Shown here: piece after piece, positions 44,274-53,780 of the stretch
Layout of the letters: the number at the start of each line of letters is the position of its first letter
Numbering within the stretch: the stretch's first letter is position 1
DNA from: Liquorilactobacillus sucicola DSM 21376 = JCM 15457
GTDB lineage: Bacteria; Bacillota; Bacilli; Lactobacillales; Lactobacillaceae
Reading direction: 5' to 3'
DNA length: 64,000 nt
Assembly (NCBI RefSeq): GCF_000612445.1
Contig: NZ_BALC01000003.1
Location: 124,001 to 188,000, forward strand
Program-made: the position numbers and the translations under genes
The notes under the pieces: generated by a model
The model's input: only the letters and a program-made list of their open reading frames with translations
What the model was told of the DNA's origin: nothing
The model's database searches: none

Positions 44274-44437
44274 TGTGAACCCTCCAGTATGATGTGAATA
44301 ATATGTTTTTACAGCTCATTCAAGTTAACTCAGTCTTACGTTAATTATGGTTCGCAAGAGTGAAGACGCACTGCTTTTTGAAATAAAATTCAGCAGATGC
44401 ATTTTTTTTTACGTTCTTGCGGAACACTGCCAAAGTT

Positions 44438-45589
44438 TTATTGACCAATCACTGTGTTAACCAATGTTTCCTTGATAACATGGACTGCACGCAACAATTC
44501 TGAGCCGGTAATAATAAGTGGAGGCAGTAAACGCAAAGTATTATCCCGCGATGAGAGTGTTAAGATACCTTGCTTGTGCAAGCTAGTGATTACTTTGCCA
44601 ACTTCAATGTCGGATTTTAGATGAATACCGACCATTAGACCTTTGCCGGAAATACCATTCACTAGTTCTAATGGTTGAATTTCTTTCTCTAAATAGTGCC
44701 AGAAGAAAAGGGCTTTTTGCTGTACAGCTTCCAGAAAATCATCGTTTAGAATATTCAAAACTGCTGTTGCGGAGGCCATTGCAAGTGGGTTGCCGCCAAA
44801 AGTTGTTCCATGGCTTCCTGGCCCAAAGGCAGCCGCCAACTCAGTTTTTCCAATCATTGCGCCAACGGGAATGCCATTAGCCAGTCCCTTAGCTGAAGTC
44901 ACAATATCGGGATCAAGGTTGTAATTCTGGTAGGCAAATAATTTTCCGGTTCGTCCCATTCCAGTCTGGACCTCATCAATAATCAAGAGAACCTTTTGTT
45001 CTTTACATTTTGCAGCGACAGCTTCAAGCCAATCCGGATCGCCATTGACTACACCGCCTTCACCTTGAATTACCTCTAGAATGACAGCAGCGAGCTCAGG
45101 TGTTATTTGTGTAAGTGCGTCTGGTGCATTGTACTCTGCAAATTTGATATCAGGCACGAATGGTCCGAAACCTTCTTTGATCTTTTCGTTGCCAGTCATA
45201 GAAAGTGAACCATAGCTGCGACCATGAAATGAATGGTCGAATGCAAGAATAGAGCTTTTTCCGGTTGCTTTACGTGCCAATTTTAAGGCTGCTTCGTTGG
45301 CCTCAGTTCCGGAATTACAGAAGTAGACATCTTTATCCTCGTCCTTAACTAGTAATGAAGCTGCTTTTTCTTGAAGCTCGCTATTATATAAGTTAGATGT
45401 ATGCCATACTTTATCCAATTGTGCTTTAACAGCGTTTTTGATAGGGGTAGTGTTGTATCCAAGGTTGCACACTCCAATACCGCTGGTAAGGTCGAGGTAT
45501 TGCTGACCGTTGTTATCAGTTAAAGTGACCCCGTTACCTTTTACTATTTCGAATGGGAAACGTTTATATGTCGGGAAAATATGTTTCAT
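44438..45589 (-). CDS. argD: Acetylornithine aminotransferase
   Basis: This is a 383-residue class III PLP aminotransferase. NSGTEANEAALKLARKATG (~92-110), VILEVIQGEGGV (~170), LLIIDEVQTGMGRTG (~202-216) and the PLP-lysine segment TSAKGLANGIPVGAMIG (~233-249) are complete. It transfers an amino group from glutamate to N-acetylglutamate semialdehyde. ATG 45589 follows GAAGGAGAAGATTAA, two bases after the argB stop, so it is co-transcribed and coupled. Confidence 0.93.
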   Translation of the reverse strand: MKHIFPTYKRFPFEIVKGNGVTLTDNNGQQYLDLTSGIGVCNLGYNTTPIKNAVKAQLDKVWHTSNLYNSELQEKAASLLVKDEDKDVYFCNSGTEANEAALKLARKATGKSSILAFDHSFHGRSYGSLSMTGNEKIKEGFGPFVPDIKFAEYNAPDALTQITPELAAVILEVIQGEGGVVNGDPDWLEAVAAKCKEQKVLLIIDEVQTGMGRTGKLFAYQNYNLDPDIVTSAKGLANGIPVGAMIGKTELAAAFGPGSHGTTFGGNPLAMASATAVLNILNDDFLEAVQQKALFFWHYLEKEIQPLELVNGISGKGLMVGIHLKSDIEVGKVITSLHKQGILTLSSRDNTLRLLPPLIITGSELLRAVHVIKETLVNTVIGQ

Positions 45590-45591
45590 CT

Positions 45592-46338
45592 TTAATCTTC
45601 TCCTTCCTGGGTGATAAGTGTTCCAGATGTAGTTAGTTTATTGGTGATCGAGACATGTTCGACCCCTGTTTGAAATGCTTGGAAAGCTGCTGTTATTTTG
45701 GGCTGCATTCCATTTGTAATAATTTTTTTATTTCGCAAATTATGGGCTACTTCGCGTGAAAGCTTGGGGACGATTTTACCGTTATTCAAAACACCGGGCA
45801 CATCAGTCATGAGATAAAGTGCGGTTGCATTAAGAAGACTTGCAATATCGGCTGCTGCCGTATCTGCGTTGACGTTAAGCCATTGATTGGTCGAAGTCAC
45901 TGCAAGCGGAGCAATAACCCCAATGTGTGTTGTCAGCAGTTTGTCAAGTAATTCTTTATTAATGGTCTTTATCTCTCCCACGTAACCATAAGTCTTTTTA
46001 TCAAGAAAGTCACCGCCCAAAAGATTGTCATCGGCCGCGTTTAGGCCGATAGCTGGGATAGACTGTGCACTCAGTTCTTGCAGCAGTAGCGGTTGTGTTT
46101 TTCCAAGTAAAACCATCCGTGTAACATCGAGTGTCTGTTCATCGGAAACACGAATACCATTAAGTTTGCGAACAGGCAGATTCAGCTGCAATGATAGCTT
46201 TGAAATGCTGGAGCCACCACCATGAACGAGTAGAATTTTCTTGCCTTCAGACAACCATGTCCGTAATTGTTGATAAAATTCTGTTGTTAGTTGACTGATC
46301 GTGTTGCCACCAATTTTGATAACAATAAAATCTTTCAT
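45592..46338 (-). CDS. argB: N-acetylglutamate kinase
   Basis: This is a 248-residue amino-acid kinase fold protein. KIGGNTIS (~8-15) and VHGGGSSISK (~39-48) bind the phosphates, NVNADTAAADIA (~153) holds the catalytic ATP region, and LYLMTDVPGVL follows. It phosphorylates N-acetylglutamate. The chain is somewhat short (258-300 is usual) but complete at both ends. ATG 46338 follows AGAGAAAGGATTACAGA. Middle gene of the argCJBDF cluster. Confidence 0.92.
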   Translation of the reverse strand: MKDFIVIKIGGNTISQLTTEFYQQLRTWLSEGKKILLVHGGGSSISKLSLQLNLPVRKLNGIRVSDEQTLDVTRMVLLGKTQPLLLQELSAQSIPAIGLNAADDNLLGGDFLDKKTYGYVGEIKTINKELLDKLLTTHIGVIAPLAVTSTNQWLNVNADTAAADIASLLNATALYLMTDVPGVLNNGKIVPKLSREVAHNLRNKKIITNGMQPKITAAFQAFQTGVEHVSITNKLTTSGTLITQEGED

Positions 46339-46390
46339 TCTGTAATCCTTTCTCTCTTGCGCTAAGTTATTAGCAAACTGTTTTTTGAGA

Positions 46391-47593
46391 TTAGCTATGG
46401 TAAGCAGCGTTGATTTTGACGTAACCGTATGTTAAGTCACAACCCCATGCCTGTCCGTGGAACATACCGTTATGCAGGTCGACATCAATAGTGACTTTTG
46501 AACCCTTCAATGACTCGGCCGCAGCATCTCTGTCAAATTCAGCGGCTAGGCTTTGGTTAACAACCAGAATGTTGTTAAGCTTAATAGTTATTGTTTGGGG
46601 ATCAAAAGCGGCATCTGTCGTACCGATTGTGCTCATAACGCGTCCCCAATTCGGATCATTGCCAAAAAGTGCAGCTTTAACAAGACTGGAGCCGACGATA
46701 GCTTTTGCAATTTTTTTGCCGTCTTGAACTGATGCAGCACCAGCAACATTGACCTCAACCAACTTGGTGGCACCTTCGCCATCAGCTGCAATGCTTTGCG
46801 CCAAAAATGCCAACACGTGATGAAGTGCTGCTTTGAAAATGGTTAAAGAATGCGACGAAGATGTTAGTATTTCGTTTTGGGCTGCACCGTTTGCAAGAGC
46901 AACTACCATATCATTGGTCGAAGTATCTCCATCAACTGTGATCTGGTTAAATGTTTCATCAGCCAGTTCACTGATGAGGTTTTGCAGTACAACGGGGCTG
47001 ACAGCTGCATCGGTTGTGATGAAAGCGAGCATTGTAGCCATATTGGGATGGATCATGCCTGAACCTTTCGCAAAACCAGTCATGACACATTCCTGTTTTC
47101 CAAGCTTGAAAGAAACGCTGATCTTTTTTGAGCGGGTATCAGTTGTCATAACAGCTTCAGTAACAGTGTCGCTTTTTGTTCCCTGCAACTTCTTGATTCC
47201 TGCTGTTATTTTTTCCATTGGAAGATATGAACCAATCAAGCCAGTCGAGGCAACCCCGACAAGAGAAGGAGCAATATGCAATTTTTCAGCCACGAGCTGT
47301 TGTTCAACTGCCACATCTTTTTCGCCTTGTTTGCCGGTACATGAGTTGGCGAATACACTGTTCATAACGATAGCTTGTAATTGGTGGTTTTGTGTAACGA
47401 TTTGTTTAGTAAGGGTAGTCGGTGCGGCACAAACCTTATTGGTAGTGTAGACACCTGCGGCCGCTGCGGGGATCTTTGAGTAGATCCAACCGAGATCAGG
47501 ACGATTTTGCCGCATGCCAGTATTGACTCCATCGCTATAAAAGCCTTGTGGCCAAGTAAATTCTATTTCATGATATTCTTTTTCTGCATTCAT
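46391..47593 (-). CDS. argJ: Bifunctional ornithine acetyltransferase/N-acetylglutamate synthase
   Basis: This is a 400-residue Ntn-type self-cleaving enzyme. The autoprocessing site is KGSGMIHPNMATMLAF (~173-188): cleavage occurs between Ala and Thr, and Thr becomes the nucleophile. Other family segments: AAAAGVYTTNKVCAAP, VNSVFANSCTG-like MNSVFANSCTGKQGEKDV, and GNDPNWGRVMSTIG (~312). It recycles the acetyl group from acetylornithine to glutamate, which explains the absence of argE-type steps in this cluster. ATG 47593 follows AAAAGGAGAAACAACT. Confidence 0.93.
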   Translation of the reverse strand: MNAEKEYHEIEFTWPQGFYSDGVNTGMRQNRPDLGWIYSKIPAAAAGVYTTNKVCAAPTTLTKQIVTQNHQLQAIVMNSVFANSCTGKQGEKDVAVEQQLVAEKLHIAPSLVGVASTGLIGSYLPMEKITAGIKKLQGTKSDTVTEAVMTTDTRSKKISVSFKLGKQECVMTGFAKGSGMIHPNMATMLAFITTDAAVSPVVLQNLISELADETFNQITVDGDTSTNDMVVALANGAAQNEILTSSSHSLTIFKAALHHVLAFLAQSIAADGEGATKLVEVNVAGAASVQDGKKIAKAIVGSSLVKAALFGNDPNWGRVMSTIGTTDAAFDPQTITIKLNNILVVNQSLAAEFDRDAAAESLKGSKVTIDVDLHNGMFHGQAWGCDLTYGYVKINAAYHS

Positions 47594-47611
47594 AGTTGTT
47601 TCTCCTTTTGT

Positions 47612-48643
47612 TTAAGGGAAAACCGGCATTGATGGCAGGCCTGCGTCTTCAGGAAAATTAAATAAATTATTAAAGTTCTGCACAGCTTGTCCCGCGGCAC
47701 CCTTCATTAAATTGTCGATTACCGAAACGACAACGATCGTATTGGTAACCTTGTTGTAGTCGAACCCGATATTACAATAATTCGAACCGGTAACTTCCTT
47801 GATGCTTGGCACTCCATTTGCTAAAACACGAACGAATTTTTTATTCTGATAATGCTGTTGGAATGATCGTCGCAGACCATCCAAGGTCACTCCCGTTGCT
47901 GCTTTAACGTAAATCGTTGCCATAATACCACGAGTTACAGGAATCAAAGTTGTGGTAAATTGAATTGCAGGAATGTCTGCATCCCATGCTTGTAATTGCT
48001 GAGTGATTTCTGGGATATGCTGATGTTTGTTTAATTTGTATAACCAAGCATTCTCATTTATAAAGGTATAATGGTTGGTTGCATTAGGCTTCTTCCCAGC
48101 TCCGGAAACTCCAGATTTGGCATCGATGACGATTGTATCTGGAACGATCAGTTTGTCGATAACAAGCGGAGCAAGTCCTAGCAATGAAGCTGTAGCATAG
48201 CAGCCAGGGTTAGCAATGTAATTTGATGTCAGCTTATTGAATTCTGCTAAGCCGTAGCATGCTTTTTGCAACTGTTCAGCTGGCGCTGCTGGTTTGTTAT
48301 ACCATTTTGAATATACTGCCGGATCTTTGAATCGGAAATCTCCAGAAAGGTCGATAAGTGGAAAGTTTTTTTCAATGAAAGGTCGGGCTAATTTATTGGT
48401 AACTCCTGATGGTGTGGCGCAAAACAGAATATCATCCTTGTCTATAATCACGGCAGGATCGAATTCCTGCAGTTCCACATGTTCATTTAGATATGCAGGA
48501 ATGGTTGTGTCCAGAAATTCAGTGCTTTTTGCCTCTTTTTTATGACCATATAAATCAATATGTGCAACTTTAGGGTGTTGTTTTAATAAGGAATATAGAA
48601 CTGCACCGCTATATCCCGTAGCCCCTAGTAACCCGACTTTCAT
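47612..48643 (-). CDS. argC: N-acetyl-gamma-glutamyl-phosphate reductase
   Basis: This is a 343-residue enzyme when started at ATG 48643, where AGAGGGAGA precedes at good spacing; the same frame also offers an ATG at 48661. NADP-binding VGLLGATGYSGAVLYSLL (residues 2-19), catalytic Cys in YIANPGCYATASLLGL (~145-160) and GVSGAGKKPN (~180) are present. It reduces the acyl phosphate to the semialdehyde in arginine synthesis. First gene of argCJBDF. Confidence 0.93.
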   Translation of the reverse strand: MKVGLLGATGYSGAVLYSLLKQHPKVAHIDLYGHKKEAKSTEFLDTTIPAYLNEHVELQEFDPAVIIDKDDILFCATPSGVTNKLARPFIEKNFPLIDLSGDFRFKDPAVYSKWYNKPAAPAEQLQKACYGLAEFNKLTSNYIANPGCYATASLLGLAPLVIDKLIVPDTIVIDAKSGVSGAGKKPNATNHYTFINENAWLYKLNKHQHIPEITQQLQAWDADIPAIQFTTTLIPVTRGIMATIYVKAATGVTLDGLRRSFQQHYQNKKFVRVLANGVPSIKEVTGSNYCNIGFDYNKVTNTIVVVSVIDNLMKGAAGQAVQNFNNLFNFPEDAGLPSMPVFP

Positions 48644-48671
48644 TTTTTCTCCCTCTTCCATCCGTATAAAT

Positions 48672-48728
48672 TGAATAACAATTCATTTTGTTGTTTACAA
48701 CTATATTATATTATAGTATTTTTTTCAA
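48672..48728 (-). promoter_or_regulatory. arg operon promoter and ARG box
   Basis: Minus-strand TTGAAA (48728-48723), 17-bp spacer, TATAGT (48705-48700). TGAATTGTTATTCA (48685-48672) is a perfect ARG box, placed just downstream of the transcription start and about 29 bases before the argC start, so ArgR bound there would block initiation or early elongation. Further TATTCA/TGAATA half-sites lie at 48770-48830. The remaining 48660-48867 stretch has no gene. Confidence 0.82.
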
Positions 48729-48867
48729 CTGTTTTTTAATAAAATATCATAAAAATACTTTAAAATGAATATTTATATGCATATATAGTCTTGTATTCAC
48801 TTTTTGCATGAATAAAAGTAAAAAACATTTTTTGGGTGCTGTTGTATAAAATTGATGTATAATGCAT

Positions 48868-48952
48868 AAACAAAAAAGACTGGAGTATAAAGTTGCCACG
48901 CAAAGCATAGAAAAATAATAAAGTCTACACTTTGACCGGCAATTCTCCAGTC
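48868..48952 (-). terminator. Terminator after budA
   Basis: AAGACTGGAG and CTCCAGTCTT pair at the ends with an extra GCC/GGC helix and a large internal loop, followed on the minus strand by TTTTTTG. Confidence 0.7.
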
Positions 48953-48972
48953 TTCATTAATATAGGTAGTTT

Positions 48973-49683
48973 TTATTCAGCTTTAGAGATAACATCAGCG
49001 ACATTGTCTTGAGAAAAGTCATGTTCCATGAATTCGCTGTTATTGACGGGAAGGTGCTGCTCTAATGTATCGAAGGTTTGGATAGCCAATTCGCCAGAGG
49101 CAAGTTTAAAATCAAGCACATGTCCGCCCATTGAATGGTCATTTGTTAGAAAATGGTTATGGAAACCAGCAACGGCGGCACCATGGAAGAGCGTAGGCGA
49201 GTAGTAGCTGAGAAGTGTCCCCTCAACGTCATGGGCTTCAAAAATACTTTGTTTCTTGGCCGTTTCCTCAAGTGTGTCAAACGGCGGTTCAGATTTAACA
49301 ACGGCACGTGTTCTGACATAAGAGAAGCGGCCCTTGACTCGAACAGCAAAAAAAGTATTGGCGTTTGTTTTTCCACGTAAAGCAGCCGCGGCGAATTCTT
49401 CCGGACCAGCATTCTCAAGAGTTGTCAGAAACTTGAAGGCTGCAAAGTTAATATTGGCGAAGGGCATTGTGAAATCATCTTTAACAACATGAACGTTTCC
49501 AAAACTATCCGCTTGATAAGGCACTCCGTCTAGAATTATTAACTCGCCGTTCAAGCCTTCACCAGTTCCGATGCCTGTATCACCGTGCTGTAAGAGTTCT
49601 TTCATTGTGATGGTTCCTGCTAGAAGTCCAGGGACTAGCAGCGCAAGCGTTCCGTGCTGATAAAGAACATTGTTTTGTTTCAT
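48973..49683 (-). CDS. budA: Alpha-acetolactate decarboxylase
   Basis: This is a 236-residue metalloenzyme of the AldC/BudA family. Signatures: LYQHGTLALLVPGLLAGT (7-24), GEGLNGELIILDGVPYQ (~41-57), and the Zn-site segment GFHNHFLTNDHSMGGHVLDF (~173-192) with its histidines. It converts acetolactate to acetoin, so the window has both acetoin formation and a likely acetoin dehydrogenase. Monocistronic on the minus strand. Start ATG 49683 follows AATTAGGAGGAATAATA. Confidence 0.93.
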   Translation of the reverse strand: MKQNNVLYQHGTLALLVPGLLAGTITMKELLQHGDTGIGTGEGLNGELIILDGVPYQADSFGNVHVVKDDFTMPFANINFAAFKFLTTLENAGPEEFAAAALRGKTNANTFFAVRVKGRFSYVRTRAVVKSEPPFDTLEETAKKQSIFEAHDVEGTLLSYYSPTLFHGAAVAGFHNHFLTNDHSMGGHVLDFKLASGELAIQTFDTLEQHLPVNNSEFMEHDFSQDNVADVISKAE

Positions 49684-49882
49684 TATTATTCCTCCTAATT
49701 GATGTGATACTTTAAAAATACCTTTTAATTTGTGATTTATGTTGTTCTCAACATTTTAAATAATAACATACAAAGACGGTCAAACGATATGAAGGAACTT
49801 CAGCATTAAAAAAACTAAAAATCAGAATTAAGCTTGACTCTGGATAGTGCTAACGGCGGTAGTAAACAAAATACACTAAAAT

Positions 49883-49992
49883 CAGAGGACGGGGGCAAAA
49901 GTTGAATTTTAACCTACCTCTATGTCGCAGCCTCTTCCGGACCAAGCGGTAAGGCGAATGTTCTTCACAATCTGCCTATGACTAAACATAGG
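49883..49992 (+). repeat. R1-like hairpin followed by repeat family R2, copy 1
   Basis: GAGG..GGGGGCAAAAGTTGAATTTTAACCTACCTC (49884-49920) is an R1-type hairpin core. The 47-base segment 49946-49992 recurs at 57130-57176 with about 38 identities by eye, including TTCACAATCTGCC and TGACTAAAC. The rest of 49684-50175 has no supported gene. Confidence 0.6.
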
Positions 49993-50175
49993 AAAGAGTG
50001 GAAGTGGTTACTTAGCTTGATTTTAAACAATTCTTTAGATACGATGAAACTGTATTTTGTTACAATTAAAAGTATAAAGTGCTAATACAAGGAAAAGATA
50101 GGCTGTTTTTCTGAAATTTACAAGTTGAAAACAGAGCACATAAAATGCAAACGTAAATCTAAGGAGCTAATAGAT

Positions 50176-50865
50176 ATGAAAATTCTAGTTGTTGATGATG
50201 ATAAGGATATTGTTGAGCTATTAAGTATTTACATTAAAAACGAAGGCTATGAAGTTGAGAAAGCATATGACGGAAAAGAAGCAATAACAAAACTCAATAC
50301 CAACCCCGATGTTGCACTTATGATACTTGATATTATGATGCCGCACATGGATGGGATTGAAGTTATTAAGGAAGTTAGAAAGGATTCACAGATCCCAGTG
50401 CTGATGTTATCAGCTAAAACGGGTGATCTTGACAAGATCCAAGGACTTATTCAAGGGGCCGATGACTACGTAACCAAGCCGTTCAACCCACTTGAAGTAA
50501 TGGCACGGGTCAAGTCGTTATTGCGGCGATCACAGCATGCAGTGACCAATGATGTTCCAGATGTACTCGAAGTGGGACCGTTGATTATCAAAAAAGATTC
50601 GCATGAAGTTGAAACAGTTGATGGTAAGTCGATCCAGCTAACTGCCTTGGAGTTTGGCATTTTACATCTGCTTGCTAGCCACCCTAACCGTGTTTTTTCT
50701 GCAGATGATATCTTTGAACGTGTTTGGCAACAGGAATCTGTTGTCTCAGCTAAAACAGTGATGGTTCATGTTAGCCATTTGCGAGATAAGATTGAAGAAG
50801 CTACTAATGGTGAAAAAGTTATTCAAACTGTCTGGGGTGTCGGTTATAAGATTGAGGCACATTAA
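50176..50865 (+). CDS. Response regulator, VanR/OmpR family
   Basis: This is a 229-residue two-domain regulator. The receiver has the acidic pocket VVDDDKDI, phospho-Asp in LMILDIMMPHMDG (~51-63), LSAKTG and TKPF. The winged-helix output domain is LTALEFGILHLLASHPNRVFSADDIF (~155-180) ending in VWGVGYKIEAH. I start at ATG 50176 with AAGGAGCTAATAGAT upstream; the in-frame TTG at 50125 has no site. It pairs with the following kinase and resembles VanRB/VanR-like systems near D,D-carboxypeptidases that sense wall stress; target genes are inferred. Confidence 0.88.
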   Translation: MKILVVDDDKDIVELLSIYIKNEGYEVEKAYDGKEAITKLNTNPDVALMILDIMMPHMDGIEVIKEVRKDSQIPVLMLSAKTGDLDKIQGLIQGADDYVTKPFNPLEVMARVKSLLRRSQHAVTNDVPDVLEVGPLIIKKDSHEVETVDGKSIQLTALEFGILHLLASHPNRVFSADDIFERVWQQESVVSAKTVMVHVSHLRDKIEEATNGEKVIQTVWGVGYKIEAH

Positions 50866-50889
50866 CCCAGAAACGGAGATGATTCTTAA

Positions 50890-52049
50890 GTGAAACTCAC
50901 CGCGCGTGAAAAAAGTGAATTGTTCGGGGAAGGCATCGTGACGGTTATTTTACTGTTATTGCTAAATTTATCGATCTATGTACTGCTTGATCAGATGATT
51001 AAGTCGAATCCAGCTTTGGCAGACGGTATTTTCCAAATAAAAATGTCTCTTTCTTTTGGACCGGGTCCCTATCACATCCAATTTTGGAGCTGGGGTGGTT
51101 TGTTTGTCAGCATTATGCTGGTTGCAGATGTCTTCATAGTATACTGGCGTCTGCTTAGACGTTATCGCCAGATGCAGCTGCATCATGTCATTTCTGAACT
51201 TCACTATATTGCCGAGGGCCACTTTGATCATCGGATTCCTTTCCAACTCCAAGGTGATATGCAGCGGGTCGTCCAGAGTATCAATGCTTTGGTCGATAGT
51301 ACAATCAAGTCAATGGAGGAAGAGCGGCAGATCGAACGCTCAAAGGACGAACTTATTACCAATGTTAGCCATGATATTCGAACACCATTGACTTCGATTA
51401 TAGGTTACCTAGGATTGATTGAAGATAAACAGTATCACTCGTACGAGGATGTCTTGAAGTACACACATACAGCTTTTTTAAAGGCTAAAGAAATGAAAGT
51501 TTTAGTGGAAGACTTGTTTGAGTATACGAAAGTGCGGCAGACTGATGCTCCATTGAATCTGACACAGCTTGATGTTGGGCAGATGATAGAACAATTAGCA
51601 GCTAGTTTTGAACTTGAAGCAAGTAAAAAAGGAATGAAGATTACTACCGAAATTTCTGAGAAGCACATCATGATGGATGCTGATGCTGAAAAATTAGCAC
51701 GGGTCTTCAATAACTTGCTGTCGAATGCGCTGAAATATGGCAGTGACGGTAAGCACATCTTTTTGAAGGTTTTCTATGCCAACAAAAGAGAGATAGTTGT
51801 TGAAGTATCCAATGATGGTCCAAAAATCCCCGCAGAAGCGTTGAAACAGCTATTTGACCGGTTTTATAGAGTTGAAAGTTCGCGTTCCAAGGAGACAGGC
51901 GGCAGCGGTTTAGGGTTAGCGATTGCTCAGAGCATCATTGGGCGGCACAACGGTATATTTATGCCCTATCAGATGAAGAATTGACAAGTTTTGTCATACA
52001 CCTTCCGGTAAAACAGATTTATAAAATAGAAAAAAAGCAAAATAATTAA
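50890..52049 (+). CDS. Sensor histidine kinase, VanS-like (single-base frameshift near end)
   Basis: This restores to about 386 residues. Two membrane helices (~17-38 and ~68-90) flank a short extracellular loop. A HAMP-like linker, then the phospho-His box SHDIRTPLTSIIGYL (~153), N-box NNLLSNALKYG and GGSGLGLAIAQSII follow. The frame stops at 51984 (HNGIFMPYQMKN). Adding one base at about 51953 gives HNG-D-IYALSDEELTSFVIHLPV and a stop at 52049. It is paired with the response regulator 24 bases upstream and is followed by a DacA-type carboxypeptidase, as in vancomycin/wall-sensing systems. Confidence 0.82.
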
Positions 52050-52056
52050 AAAATAG

Positions 52057-52085
52057 GATTAGTCGTTGTCAGGCTAGTCTTTTTT
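52057..52085 (+). terminator. Terminator after the two-component genes
   Basis: GATTAGTC pairs with GGCTAGTC (G-U pairs), followed by TTTTTT. Confidence 0.6.
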
Positions 52086-52129
52086 GGTTATTCTAGAGTA
52101 GACTTGATTAGATGAGGGGATAGACAAAA

Positions 52130-53470
52130 ATGTTGATTTTTAAGAAAACAAAGCAGCTGATGTTAGGTCTGATGATCGCCGTGACGACCTTTGCTTCAGC
52201 TGCAAGTGGGATTATGCTGAATGAAAGCGCCAAGGCTGATACTGTTTCGACAGATAAAACACTGCAGCTGGATGTTAAGGCTGCCATAGCGGTTGATGCA
52301 AAAACGGGGCAAATTATTTATAGCAAAAACAGTGATCAGACTTTGCCAGTGGCGTCAATGACTAAGCTGCTGTCGATTTATTTAGTAATGCAGGCAGTTA
52401 AAGAGGGAAAATTATCATGGGATCAAAAAGTGCCAGTAGATGACGCTTCTTTTCAAGTAAGTCAAGACACAAAGATGTCGAATGTTCCACTGAAAAAGGA
52501 TACGAAATATACCGTCCGGCAATTGTACCAGGCTAGTTTAATCTATTCAGCAAACGGGGCTGTTATGACTTTAGCTAATGCGGTCGCAGGATCACAGCAA
52601 GCTTTCGTGAATAAAATGAAGCAATTATTAAGAAGTTGGAATATTAAGGATGCGGAACTTTATACCACCTCAGGGCTTGGCAATGACGAGATCGGTTCTG
52701 GCAAATACCCAGGTGCACCTGCGAAAGCAGAAAATAAATTATCGGCTAAAGACATGGCACTGATCTCACAAAAGTTGCTGCATGATTATCCTGAAGTTTT
52801 AAAGACGACTAGTATTGCACGGATGAAGTTCAATAATGGAACTAGCGAAACTGAGATGGAGAACTGGAATTGGATGCTGAAAGGCCTGGCAAAATCATAT
52901 TCCGATCTGCCAGTAGACGGTCTGAAAACAGGAACTTCGGACAGTGCAGGTGCTAATTTTGCAGGAACTGTCAACAAAGACGGAAAACGGATTATTACAA
53001 TTGTTCTAGGTGCCAAACATGATAATGATGCGGATACTTCGCGTTTTGAACAAACACAGAAGCTGATGTCGTATGTTTATAATAACTATACCTATACGAC
53101 CATCAAGGCACAGACCAAGTTTAACGGTGCATCTAAGCTGCCGGTATATCATGGCAAGAAGTTAACGACCCCAGTGGCAACAAAAAATTCAACGGACGTC
53201 TGGCTGAAAAGAGGAAGTTCTGCCAGTGACTTGCAGGCTAAACTGAGTGGAAATAAAAAGTTATACAAAAAACGGGGGCTTGAAGCACCTCTGGCTAAGA
53301 ACAGGACTGTCGGTACTTTAAAGTTAAATACAAAAGGTCAGCAGTTGGCATATTTAAATGGAGACAGCAGGTTAGAACTTCCTGCAGTTAATACTCAAGC
53401 TGTGAAAAAGGCCAATGTTTTTGTTATCATGGGTCGAGCGATCAAGAATTTCTTCACTAATCTTTTTTAA
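52130..53470 (+). CDS. dacA: D-alanyl-D-alanine carboxypeptidase (PBP5/DacA family)
   Basis: This is a 446-residue exported penicillin-binding protein. A signal peptide is predicted with cleavage after AKA (about residue 36). Active-site motifs: SMTK (76-79), SAN (140-142) and KTG (266-268). The C-terminal domain ends in an amphipathic segment (VFVIMGRAIKNFFTNLF) that anchors such PBPs on the outer membrane face. It trims the terminal D-Ala of wall pentapeptides. It follows a VanRS-like pair and is probably controlled by it. ATG follows GAGGGGATAGACAAAA. Confidence 0.9.
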   Translation: MLIFKKTKQLMLGLMIAVTTFASAASGIMLNESAKADTVSTDKTLQLDVKAAIAVDAKTGQIIYSKNSDQTLPVASMTKLLSIYLVMQAVKEGKLSWDQKVPVDDASFQVSQDTKMSNVPLKKDTKYTVRQLYQASLIYSANGAVMTLANAVAGSQQAFVNKMKQLLRSWNIKDAELYTTSGLGNDEIGSGKYPGAPAKAENKLSAKDMALISQKLLHDYPEVLKTTSIARMKFNNGTSETEMENWNWMLKGLAKSYSDLPVDGLKTGTSDSAGANFAGTVNKDGKRIITIVLGAKHDNDADTSRFEQTQKLMSYVYNNYTYTTIKAQTKFNGASKLPVYHGKKLTTPVATKNSTDVWLKRGSSASDLQAKLSGNKKLYKKRGLEAPLAKNRTVGTLKLNTKGQQLAYLNGDSRLELPAVNTQAVKKANVFVIMGRAIKNFFTNLF

Positions 53471-53531
53471 ATTGTTCCAATAAAGAACTAACGATGAGTC
53501 AAACTCAAGCAATTAAGAATTTGCTCCAATT

Positions 53532-53574
53532 AGGATCTGTGACAAGACGTAGCTTTTGTTGCAGATCTTTTTTT
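53532..53574 (+). terminator. Terminator after dacA
   Basis: AGGATCTGTGACAAGA pairs with CTTTTGTTGCAGATCTTT (G-U pairs), followed by T residues. Confidence 0.72.
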
Positions 53575-53685
53575 GTGGAGCAATAAAATCTTTCTATGTC
53601 ACCCAGCTTTGCTTTTTCAGACCGCGAATACTTATCTTCCAGAAGTTGTTGAGCAAATATTAAGTTTTTTGTTGAAAGTCGTATC

Positions 53686-53714
53686 TTGTTTTACGTGGAT
53701 ATGGAGTGTATATT
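53686..53714 (+). promoter_or_regulatory. Promoter of the YhgE/Pip gene
   Basis: TTGTTT (53686-53691), 17-bp spacer, TATATT (53709-53714). Confidence 0.6.
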
Positions 53715-53780
53715 ATAGATTGTCAAAGTAGATGATGAAACTTAAGCATCAAATTTAGGGTAGAGGTGAGAGAGTTGAGA